A stretch of 64,000 bases of DNA from assembly GCF_003606285.1 (NCBI RefSeq), contig NZ_CP028884.1:496001-560000 (forward strand). Direction: 5' to 3'. The first letter of the stretch is position 1. Each line of letters opens with the position of its first letter. The notes beneath the pieces were generated by a model. That model saw only the letters and a program-made list of their open reading frames with translations, had not been told where the DNA came from and ran no database searches. A program made the translations under genes and the position numbers. Below are positions 36,075-46,100 of the stretch, piece by piece. Source of the stretch: Borrelia turcica IST7. GTDB taxonomy: Bacteria; Spirochaetota; Spirochaetia; Borreliales; Borreliaceae.

Positions 36075-36829
36075 TACTTATTAAATGTTTTTTTATCTAA
36101 GATACCTGAAAAGTTTAAATTTAGATCTTCAAGTATTATTGGATTATTTTCAATTTTTAAAGTTATCCCATGAATACCTTGAATTTCAAGACATGTTAAA
36201 ATAATTTGATTTACCTGGTTAATTGTTCCTTCTACTCCGAAGCTATTTTCATAAAATTCCTTAGATAAGTTGATGTGAGCAATTCCATCGTTTATGCTTA
36301 AATTTAATATTTTAGTATTGATAGGAATTAAACTTAAGAAGTTGTTTTTAAGTTCATATTCATTTGGTCCATTAATAAGTGCTTTTAGTGTTTCTTCAAG
36401 AATATTTTTGTCATAGTGAATAGTTCTTTTAATGTCTTGCTTTAAAAAATGTCCTTCAGCAGTAACTTTTATGAAATATAGTTTAACTATTCTTTTCTTT
36501 TTTGAAAGTTTTTGTTGTTGATGTTTAAATTCTTCTTCGATTTTTTGTATTTCAGGAGGCTTGATTAAAAATTTTTCATTACTAACTATTTTAATAGTTT
36601 CTCTTTTTGTATTATCTAGTTCCGCCTCTATTACTTTATTAGGTTTTGATGAATCAAATTCAAAATTTTCATAATTGTCAATTTGTTCATTAAATATATT
36701 TTTAATTAATGAGTTTTTAATTATTAGCAATAAGCACAATCCTGTTAAAAAAATAGCAAATAGTACTAGAAATATATCTATTTTGTTAAAACTATTTTTT
36801 TTGCGCCTATTCCTTTTTTTCCTTTTCAA
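36071..36829 (-). CDS. Membrane-anchored GerMN-domain protein
   Basis: This 252-residue protein has a basic start, one membrane helix (about 17-40) and a low-complexity linker. A GerMN (germane) domain follows: ILEETLKALINGPNEYE, IPINTKILNLSINDGIAHIN and VNQIILTCLEIQGIHGITL. In Bacillus GerM the domain acts in the cell envelope of sporulating cells; here it would be periplasmic with an unknown partner. The stop shares four bases with tlyA. It diverges from der across a palindromic promoter region. Confidence 0.88.
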   Translation of the reverse strand: MKRKKRNRRKKNSFNKIDIFLVLFAIFLTGLCLLLIIKNSLIKNIFNEQIDNYENFEFDSSKPNKVIEAELDNTKRETIKIVSNEKFLIKPPEIQKIEEEFKHQQQKLSKKKRIVKLYFIKVTAEGHFLKQDIKRTIHYDKNILEETLKALINGPNEYELKNNFLSLIPINTKILNLSINDGIAHINLSKEFYENSFGVEGTINQVNQIILTCLEIQGIHGITLKIENNPIILEDLNLNFSGILDKKTFNKY

Positions 36830-36847
36830 TTGAATATCCGTTTATAA

Positions 36848-36877
36848 TTGGCATAAACATATAATATTTGATATTAT
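36848..36877 (+). promoter_or_regulatory. Candidate promoter of der
   Basis: TTGGCA (36848-36853) and TATTAT (36872-36877) are 18 bp apart and about 40 bp before the der start. It overlaps the palindrome at 36860-36878. Confidence 0.5.
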
Positions 36878-36878
36878 A
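36860..36878. promoter_or_regulatory. Palindrome with divergent -10 boxes between gerMN gene and der
   Basis: TATAATAT and ATATTATA flank a TTG centre, giving TATAAT on both strands (36860-36865 plus; 36878-36873 minus). It is placed midway between the two divergent starts. Confidence 0.5.
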
Positions 36879-36915
36879 ATAAAAATAGCTATATAAAGAA
36901 AGAGGCAAGTTATCT

Positions 36916-38235
36916 TTGATTAATTCTAAGTTACGAGAATATAGTAGTGTTTTTATTGTAGGCAGGCCGAATGTTGGTAAGTCTACTTTATTTAATAAAC
37001 TTTTAAACTCAAAAAGAAGCATTACGGATAAAACTTATGGTGTTACTAGAGATTTAATTAAAGAGGTATGCGAGGTAGATTCTTATAGATTCTATTTAGT
37101 TGATACTGGCGGATTTACACTTTTAAAGGATGAACTTAGCAAAATTGTAGTTGATAAGGTTATAAACTTACTTGATAGTGTTGATTTAATTCTACTTGTT
37201 TTAGATGTAAATGAAATGTTGTCAGAAGATTATGAACTTATTGAAAGACTAAGAAAATATAGCGATAAGATAGTCTTGGTATTAAATAAAATAGATGGTC
37301 AGAATAAGGAATCTTTGGCTTATGAGTTTCAAAAATTGGGATTTAAAAAGAGCTTTTTAGTTAGCGCAACTCATGGTAAAGGGATTAACTCTTTAAAAAA
37401 TTTTTTAAAAAATTCAGTTGGTAAATTGGCAAGTGATGAAGATAATATTGATGTTAAAATTGGTATTATAGGAAAGCCAAATTCAGGTAAATCTACTCTT
37501 ATTAATTTTTTAGCAGGACATGAAGTGTCTATTGTTTCTCAGAAGGCTGGAACTACAAGAGATTTTATTAAGACAAAATTTCAAAGGAATGGAAAGACAT
37601 TTGAAATTGTTGATACGGCTGGAATCAGGAGAAGGTCAAGAGTAGATGAACTTATTGAGCATTATTCTGTAAGTAGGGCTTTAAGAGTAATTGATATGGT
37701 AGATATTGTCTTTTTATTAATTGATACTAATGAAGACTTGACAGCTCAAGATAAGAAAATTGCTCATTATGCAACTAAGAAGGGTAAGGGAATTATCATT
37801 GTATTTACCAAATGGGATTGTGTAGAAATAAAGAATGGTTATTTTGAGGCTATAAAAGACCGTGTTAATTTCTTTTTTCCGGTTTTAAAGTTTGCTCCTA
37901 TATTAAGGATATCCGTACATGGAAAGATAGGTTTAGATAATCTTTTTAAAGAAGCAATTAAACTTAAAAGACAACTTGAACTTAAGGTCAATACTACTGA
38001 TTTGAATAAAATGTTAAATTTGTGGATTAAGGATTATCATTTAAATGTTACACATAAGGTAAAGTATATAACTCAGGCTAGTGTTAATCCTGTTAAATTT
38101 ATTTTATTTGCTAACAAAATGACTAATTTCCCAAATTCTTACTATAATTATTTAGTAAATAATATTCGTAAAATTGGGTATAATAATATTCCAATTTTAA
38201 TAGAAATGAGAGAAAAGGCAAGAATCTTAAAGTGA
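36916..38235 (+). CDS. der: Ribosome assembly GTPase Der (EngA)
   Basis: This 439-residue protein has two tandem GTPase domains: GRPNVGKST, DTGGF, NKID; then GKPNSGKSTL, DTAGIRRRSR, TKWD. A C-terminal KH-like domain follows. Der matures the 50S subunit. The start is a TTG at 36916 behind AAAGAGG. It overlaps the next gene by 4 nt. Confidence 0.96.
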   Translation: MINSKLREYSSVFIVGRPNVGKSTLFNKLLNSKRSITDKTYGVTRDLIKEVCEVDSYRFYLVDTGGFTLLKDELSKIVVDKVINLLDSVDLILLVLDVNEMLSEDYELIERLRKYSDKIVLVLNKIDGQNKESLAYEFQKLGFKKSFLVSATHGKGINSLKNFLKNSVGKLASDEDNIDVKIGIIGKPNSGKSTLINFLAGHEVSIVSQKAGTTRDFIKTKFQRNGKTFEIVDTAGIRRRSRVDELIEHYSVSRALRVIDMVDIVFLLIDTNEDLTAQDKKIAHYATKKGKGIIIVFTKWDCVEIKNGYFEAIKDRVNFFFPVLKFAPILRISVHGKIGLDNLFKEAIKLKRQLELKVNTTDLNKMLNLWIKDYHLNVTHKVKYITQASVNPVKFILFANKMTNFPNSYYNYLVNNIRKIGYNNIPILIEMREKARILK

Positions 38236-39482
38236 TACATGTACTTTTATTTTTAATCATTAGTAATCTAAATCTTTTAGCATTTGAAAAATTTTTTTAC
38301 GATTTTACAGTTAGAACAAATTATTCACAATATTTTAATTCAAGTAGTAATGCGGAAAAGATAAAGCCTCAAAAATATTATACTACAGACGGTTATTATG
38401 TTGAGGTTTCAAGTTCAATAATGGGAGATTATGTTTATTATTCTTTTTTTAATCGAAAAGATGGTGTGCCTTATATTCTTCCAGGGTCTTATGTAGTTAA
38501 AGTTGGAAAAGATGGTATTGAGCAGATAAAAATATTTTTTATACATAGAGCAGATACTTTTATTAGAATAAAAGCAGGTGGTATGAATTCTAGTGCTGAC
38601 TTTTATTTAATAAATACTTTAATACATAAAGATGTTAAGTTACCTTTTAAAATTGGAGATATTGCTACTGGCTCTTTTCTTGAGATAGCTAAATATGTTA
38701 GTAATTTTATTGACTTAAAATTTTTTGATCCTAAATATTTTGAAGAATATGATAATGTTTCTCATATTGTTGATAAGTTTAGAACATTTTTAAAGGATTC
38801 TTCAATTACTGAGGTTCCTGATGGAGCTATGAGTGAATTGGGAGAGATGGTGTACATTAAAACGGGTGAACCTCAAGAAGAGGTTGAAGGATTTAATTGC
38901 TCTGGGTTTGGCAAGTGGGTAGCTGATTCAATTTATAAGACAATGACTGGAAAACTTTTAAAAATAGAAGATCTTAAAGTTAGACATATTGGAGTTAGAG
39001 GCAATAGTTTTACTGAGCAGTATGAATTTAGTAGAGATTTATTTTTTGCTCTTGATTGGATTCGTAATATTGGATACAGGCTTAAGTATATTAATACTGA
39101 CTTGGTTTTGGATAAGGTTAAAGAAATGGATGTAAACAATATTAGTTTTTTAAACTATATTGAAAATCGTGGGTATAAGATAGATAATTTAGAATTTATT
39201 TTGTATTATTTGGCTTTAAGTGAGCCTGGTTATATATACTTTGGGTCTGTTAATACAACAATGAATGAATTTCCTGGAAAGGTGTTTCATAAGCATGTTG
39301 TTGTACTGTTTCCATTTATTGATAAAGAAACTATTTTTAGAACTTCTGTGATGGAAGTTAATAATGAAACTTCAATTAAATCACTTAGGGATAGATATCC
39401 AAATTCATATATTCATTTGGTTAGAGTAAAAGCTTTAAAGGGTGTGTCCATAGTTCCAATACCAAAAAGGATAAATGATTAG
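38232..39482 (+). CDS. Secreted protein with NlpC/P60-like cysteine motif, unknown
   Basis: This 416-residue protein starts at a GTG overlapping der by 4 nt. It has a signal peptide (3-17, LLFLIISNLNLLAF). No family is certain, but EEVEGFNCSGFGKWVADSIY (Cys223) resembles the DCSGF motif of NlpC/P60 peptidases, and VFHKHVVVLFPF (H353, H355) could supply the His. If so it may cleave peptidoglycan peptides in the periplasm. The N-terminal 200 residues are beta-rich and unassigned. Confidence 0.7.
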   Translation: MIHVLLFLIISNLNLLAFEKFFYDFTVRTNYSQYFNSSSNAEKIKPQKYYTTDGYYVEVSSSIMGDYVYYSFFNRKDGVPYILPGSYVVKVGKDGIEQIKIFFIHRADTFIRIKAGGMNSSADFYLINTLIHKDVKLPFKIGDIATGSFLEIAKYVSNFIDLKFFDPKYFEEYDNVSHIVDKFRTFLKDSSITEVPDGAMSELGEMVYIKTGEPQEEVEGFNCSGFGKWVADSIYKTMTGKLLKIEDLKVRHIGVRGNSFTEQYEFSRDLFFALDWIRNIGYRLKYINTDLVLDKVKEMDVNNISFLNYIENRGYKIDNLEFILYYLALSEPGYIYFGSVNTTMNEFPGKVFHKHVVVLFPFIDKETIFRTSVMEVNNETSIKSLRDRYPNSYIHLVRVKALKGVSIVPIPKRIND

Positions 39483-39487
39483 CTATT

Positions 39488-40174
39488 ATGATAAAAGCTG
39501 TAGTATTTGATCTTGATGGGACTCTTTACCCTGAAATTAGTATGAATTTAATAATGTTTCCTGAGTTTTTAAGAAATATTAGATTTTTTTTGGCTTTTAA
39601 AAGAGTAAGAAAGGAAATAAGAGTTTTGCAAAAAGGGAGGAGTGATCCTTCTAGTAGAGATAAGTTAATGTCTATGCAAATAGAAATGCTTTCTGTGTAT
39701 TTAGGATATAGTAAGAGCAGGTGTGAATTTTTATTAAATAAAATTTATTATGGCGAGGCTTTTGGAAATAAATTTAGAAGATTTAAGCCTTATTTTGGTG
39801 TTCATGATTTAATTTATTCTCTTAAATCTAAGGGAATAAAGTTGGGAGTAATGTCAGATTTTCCAATTGCAACTCGCGTAAGTAATTTATTAGGGATTAA
39901 GGATAGTTTTTGGGATATTCTTTATTCATCAGAAGATACTGGTTATTTAAAGCCAAATAAAATGGCCTTTTTAAGAATTATGGATGAGCTTGGTATTCAA
40001 AGTAATCATGTTTTATATGTTGGAAATTCTTATGAGTATGATATTTTAGGTGCTGGTGATGTTTTTATGAGAACTGCTTTCTTTTCTCGAAAAAAATTAT
40101 TAGATAATGTGAAGTGTGATTTTATTTTTAATAATTATAAAGACTTGCAAGAATATATACTTTTGAATATATAG
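39488..40174 (+). CDS. HAD family hydrolase
   Basis: This 228-residue protein has the HAD motifs: VVFDLDGTLYP (motif I), MSDFP (motif II), KPNKMAF (motif III Lys) and LYVGNSYEYDILGAG (motif IV). It is probably a small-molecule phosphatase of the cytoplasm; the substrate is unknown. It follows the NlpC-like gene by 5 nt. Confidence 0.9.
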   Translation: MIKAVVFDLDGTLYPEISMNLIMFPEFLRNIRFFLAFKRVRKEIRVLQKGRSDPSSRDKLMSMQIEMLSVYLGYSKSRCEFLLNKIYYGEAFGNKFRRFKPYFGVHDLIYSLKSKGIKLGVMSDFPIATRVSNLLGIKDSFWDILYSSEDTGYLKPNKMAFLRIMDELGIQSNHVLYVGNSYEYDILGAGDVFMRTAFFSRKKLLDNVKCDFIFNNYKDLQEYILLNI

Positions 40175-40193
40175 AGTATGGGTAAAATATTTT

Positions 40194-43100
40194 ATGATAG
40201 ATTTTGTAACCATTCTGGTTAATCTTTTATTGGTTTTTGTAATTTTATTTATCTATAGACAGTATGACAGACGTTCAAGGGCTCTAGATAAGATTAAAAA
40301 ATTTGTTGATATTGCTAAGGATAATCTTGAAGATTTTATTGAAGATAAGACAAAGGAAATTAATAATCTTGCTGTTGACATGGAAGCTTATCAACGTTCT
40401 AGCATAGAGATTATAAAAAAAATAGATGAAGTTCAACAAAAAATTAAAAATAAAAGTAATGATTTTGCAGAAGTAGAGAAAAAGATTGCTTATCATGATT
40501 CTATGCTTAAAGAATTAGATGATATGACTCTTAAAGTCCAAGATAACATACAAAGACTTCAAGTTGATGGAAAAATCGTAGATAAGCTTTCAAAGACTTT
40601 AAAAAATTTTAATACTCAGATTGATTCTATTGATTCTAGATTGATTTCTGTTTTTGAAAAATTTGATAAAACAAATAGGGAAAATCTTGAGGCAATTAAG
40701 ATTGAAAGTTGGGAAAAGTTTGATAACACTGTTAAAGACCTTAGCTTGCGAATGAATAATTTAGATCAGGGTCTGATGTCTTATCAAGAGTCTTTAGTAA
40801 TGCTTGAAGATAGAAAGAGCGAAATTTTAGATAAAGGCAATGATAAGCTTGCTAATGAATTTCAAGAATTTTTATTTAAGATTGAGTCTAGTATAGATAA
40901 TTATAATAAAACAATGGAAGAATCTTTTTTTATTTATGAGGATAAATATAAATCAATAGAAAATTCTATTGAAGCTATCCTTGATAAGGCAAAGGCCAAA
41001 ATTAATGAAAAGGAAGACTTTATTTTAACTAGGTTGAATGAGGAGCTACAGCTAAAGTTTGATGAAGTATTTATGTATGTTAATGAGCGTTCTGCGCAAA
41101 TGAAAGATAAACTTGAAGATAAACTTATCTTAATCGATAATGAAATTTCTTCTGTAAGTTCTGTTTTCAAGGATAATGCTTATTCTAGGTTAAATTCTAT
41201 TGAGGAGACCATAAAACAAGAAATAAGACAGTATGAAGAGCAAGTGGCAGATATTTTTGATCAATTTAGGGTCCAGATTGAATCTAATGTAGGGGAAATT
41301 TATAAAGAGTATGATAACAAGATAAATCAGTTTAATAAGGATATAAGAGAGAGAATAGAACTTAGTTTAGATGATGCTAATTCTAGGATGGAAAGTGTAG
41401 AGAGCAATGTTAAGGCATTATTGGATAATCTTGAGGAAGATTCTAATAAAATATATGTTGAATTTAAGACAAAGGTAGAAGGAGATATTAATAAGTTTAG
41501 TGATAATGTATTTTCAAGAATGAATGATATTGGGAGTGAATTAGAAACTAAGATTTCAAATATTGAGACAGATGTTCAAGACAAGATACTTAAGTTGGAT
41601 AATGGCTTATACGCAGATCTTAAAAGAATCAATGATAGGCTTATTAGTGATTCTTCTTACTTAGATGAGAGTATTAATTCGAAGTATGAGACTCTAGTAG
41701 AATCTTTAAATTTAAAAAGTAGTGATTTAGAAAATCAGCTGGAAAGTAAGTATAAGAATATTGCAGATAAACTTGAGAGTGATATTGATGATTTTGCTAC
41801 TAAGTATAATGAAAAGTTTGATAGAATTTTTGAAAAATCAAATATTGATTATCAAAATTTTGAAATTACTAGTAAAAAGTTAGAAGATGAAATGAGGTCT
41901 TTAAATGATTTATTGATTAAGGACTTTGAGGTTTTAAGAGGGGATTTTGAATCCAATTTGATTAGTATTAGTGATGATATTAGTAAGGAGATATCTAGTT
42001 TAAAGAGTAATTATAGTGAGGATATAGGTGGGTTTATTAATCAAATGGAAGCTACCAAGTTACAGTACGAGGATTGGCAGAAGGAAGTGAATTCTAATTT
42101 AGAGAATATTGAATCCCATTTGAATAAAACCAATGAAGAGTTTTTAAATTTGATTGAAGTACAAAGGACAAAAGGGAAAGAACTTAGTGAAAATATCTTT
42201 AATGAGCTCTCAGAGCATATTCAGAAAAAGGCAATGGATATGCATAGTAATTGGAAAGATGAGCTTATTGCTTTAAATAAATCTTTACTAGATATTAAAA
42301 TTTCAAGTGAAGAGTTACTTTTATCAGCTTCTTCAAAAATTGAGTCTTTAGAAAGAGATGTTAGTGAAAGACTTGAGTATGTTTCATCAAAAACGGAGGA
42401 TCTTGAAAGTTCAATATTAGAAAAATATAAAGAATTGAAAGATATGTCATATACAAAGGGGGATGAGACTTTATTAGGTATTAAAGAGTTTATTGATAAT
42501 CAAGTTGAAATTATCCATGACAAAGTTATTATGACGCTTAATGGACTTAATGAAGGTTTTTCTAATAAAGAAGAGTTGATTCGGAATAAAATGGAAGAGC
42601 TTGAATATAGATTGAAAGATTTTAAACTTGAGGGTGAAGATGTTTTAAGTAATTTTAGGACAGATCTTGATTCATTTATTGAAACTAGGGTACAAAAGGT
42701 TGCTGAAATTAAGGATGAGAATCAGAAACAAATAGACAATTTTTTAAACGCGATATCAGAAGATATCTTAAGTAGAAAAGATATGCTTAATATTGAGATA
42801 GATAGTAAGCTTAATGATTGGCAAGGAAAATTAAGCGAAATAACGGTTAATATTGAGAATGTATTATCTTCAGGAAAGGCTGATATCAATTTAATAGATT
42901 CTGAGATGACTTTAAAGATTAAGGAACTAAAAACTACTATTGAAGGACTTGATAGTTATTATCTTGAAAAAATAGACGAGTTTAGAAATCAAGGGAACAT
43001 ATATTCGGATGAATTACTTAAAAATATTATGACTCATTTTGATGCCGATACTAAGGAGATAGAAGAAAATTTATCTAAGAAATTTGCTACAGTGCTAGAA

Positions 43101-46100
43101 AAATCTGAAGAGTTTGTTAAAGAAGTTGATAGTTTGTTGCAAGATAAAAGAACAGATATTACTTCATTTCAGGCTAATATTGATATTACTCTTGATTCTC
43201 TTAGTTCAAGATTTAATGATTTAAATAAGGAGATTAATGAAAAATATAATGAAGTAATACTTAATTCTAGAGGATATTCAGAAACTCTTTCAAATAAATT
43301 AGAGAATGAAATAGTATATGAGATTGAAGATATAAGCAGGAAATTAACAGATAAAATAGGCGCCCTTAGCAAGAATATGAATGAAGATTTACAAAATTTT
43401 AAATCATCTTTTGATGTATCAAAGTATCAAGTTGAAAATTTTGAAATCAAGATTAAGACCTTAATAGAAAATGAAGAGATAAGAATTAATGAATTTTTAA
43501 AAGAAATTGAACAGCAATATGAAGTTAGAAGAGAGGAAGCTATTGATTACAAGAGAGTAATAGATAATGATGTTGTTCAATTAAAAGAGCAGTTTGTAGA
43601 GATGATTAATGAACTTAAGAATAATATTGAAGATAAATCTGAGTTTTTAAATGATCTTTATAAGGAGAGATTCAAAATTATTGAAAGTAATCTTGAGGAG
43701 AGGTATTCAACATTTTTAATTGAGAGTGAAGGTGCTATTTCAAAGATTAGAGATGAAATATATAAGATACTTACGGATAATGATGAAAAATTAAGGGTAA
43801 AAATATATGAGATGGATCGTAATTTTGAGATAGTGGAAGAGAGGTCAAAAGAGATTTTAGAATTTGAAGAAAGTTTAAGAAAAAGAATAAGTGAGAATAA
43901 TGACACGATAAGCTATCAGTTTGATGTAATTAAATCAGATATTGAGAAAGAAATGAAGGCACAATTTGATTCATATATGATGAAAACAACTGTTTCAATT
44001 GATGAAGAGATTGCAAAGTATGAGAATGGAATTAATAATAAAATATCTTCTCTTAAGTTAATTGAAAATAGTTTTAAAGAAATTGAGAAAGATCTAAAAG
44101 ATAAAATTAGTAAATGTCATAATGAAATTGATTTACAGTATAGTGAGCTAGAGGGTAAGTACAATGAGAAACAGGAGATGATAGAGAGTAAGATAGAGGA
44201 GAGGAATAGTTATGTAGAAGGGCTGATAGAGAGTAAGTATAGTGAGCTAGAGGGTAAGTACAATGAGAAACAGAGTAAGATAGAGGAGAGGAGTAATTAT
44301 GTAGAAGAGTTGATAGAGAGTAAGTATAGTGAGTTAGAGAGTAGGTACAATGAGAAACAGGAGATGATAGAGAGTAGGATAGAGGAGAGGAGTAATTATG
44401 TAGAAGAGTTGATAGAGAGTAAGTATAGTGAGTTAGAGAGTAGGTACAATGAGAAACAGGAGATGATAGAGAGTAGGATAGAGGAGAGGAGTAATTATGT
44501 AGAAGAGCTGATAGAGAGTAAGTATAGTGAGCTAGAGGGTAAGTACAATAAGAAACAGGGAATGATAGAGGGTAAGATAGAGGAGAGGAGTAGTTATGTA
44601 GAAGAGCTGATAGAGAGTAAGTATAGTGAGCTAGAGGGTAAGTACAATGAGAAGCAGGGAATGATAGAGAGTAAGATAGAGGAGAGGAGTAATTATGTAG
44701 AAGAGTTGATAGAGAGTAAGTATAGTGAGCTAGAGGGTAAGTACAATGAGAAACAGGGGATGATAGAGGAGAGGAATAGTTATGTAGAAGAGCTGATAGA
44801 GAGTAAATATAGTGAGCTAGAGAGTAAGTACAATGAGAAGCAGGGGATGATAGAGAGTAAGATAGAGGAGAGGAGTAATTATGTAGAAGAGCTGATAGAG
44901 AGTAAATATAGTGAGCTAGAGAGTAAGTACAATGAGAAACAGGGGATGATAGAGAGTAAGATAGAGGAGAGGAATAGTTATGTAGAAGAGCTGATAGAGA
45001 GTAAGTATAGTGAGCTAGAGGGTAAGTACAATGAGAAACAGGGGATGATAGAGAGTAAGATAGAGGAGAGGAGTAATTATGTAGAAGAGCTGATAGAGAG
45101 TAAGTATAGTGAGTTAGAGGGTAAGTACAATGAAAAGCAGGGAATGATAGAGGGTAAGATAGAGGAGAGGAGTAGTTATGTAGAAGAGCTGATAGAGAGT
45201 AAGTATAGTGAGTTAGAGAGTAAGTACAATGAGAAGCAGGAGATGATAGAGGGTAAGATAGAGGAGAGGAGTAGTTATGTAGAAGAGCTGATAATGAGTA
45301 AGTATAGTGAGTTAGAGGCTAAGTACAATGATATGCATCGTGATATGGAGGATAGATTAAATTCATGTATTGCTGATCTAGGTGAGGAATTTGCTCATTC
45401 AAATACAAGGATGACCAGAGAAATTAGAGAGCAATTGGAAAATCTTGGAGAACTTAAATTAAGTTTAAATAATATTGAAAAAGATGTCATAAAACTTAAA
45501 GAAGATTCTTATCAAAATGTGTCATCACATTTAAAACTTATTGAAGAAGATTTTTTTGAAGATTTAAAGAAAAGAAGTGAACATTTAAGAACCTCTTTAG
45601 AAAGCTTTGTAGAATTGTCAGATCAGAGAATTGAGAATTTAGAAAGAGATATAATTAAGAGTGTAGAAGATAAATCAGTCCTTATGAGGAATTTTAAGAT
45701 CGAAGTTGAGCAGGAACTTATACGCAATAAAGAAAATTTTTACTCGGACTTTAGCAGAGAATTTGATGCTAGAAAAAGAGATACAGAGAATAAAATAACT
45801 TCAATGGAAACAAGCGTTTCTAGTCGTATGGATAAATTTATTGAATTTATAGATAATCGTCAAAATAATATTGACTCTTGGTTTTTAAGGGTTAAAGATG
45901 ATATGAAGAATTGGCAAGAGAGTACTTATAAAACACTTGAAGAGAGAACAGACATTGCAGAAAGAAGTGTAAAAAGGATTGAAAGTGATATTTCTGTTAT
46001 TGAGAGTACTGTAAGAGTGATTAAGGATAGTGTTGAACAAAGAACAGAAGAAATTTTTGGTAATTTACAAGAAGATATTAAGAAATTTAAAAACAGCTCT

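Noticed and set aside
44139-45302. Repeat array as a CRISPR locus
   Set aside because: Units are contiguous with no spacers and lie in frame within one protein gene.
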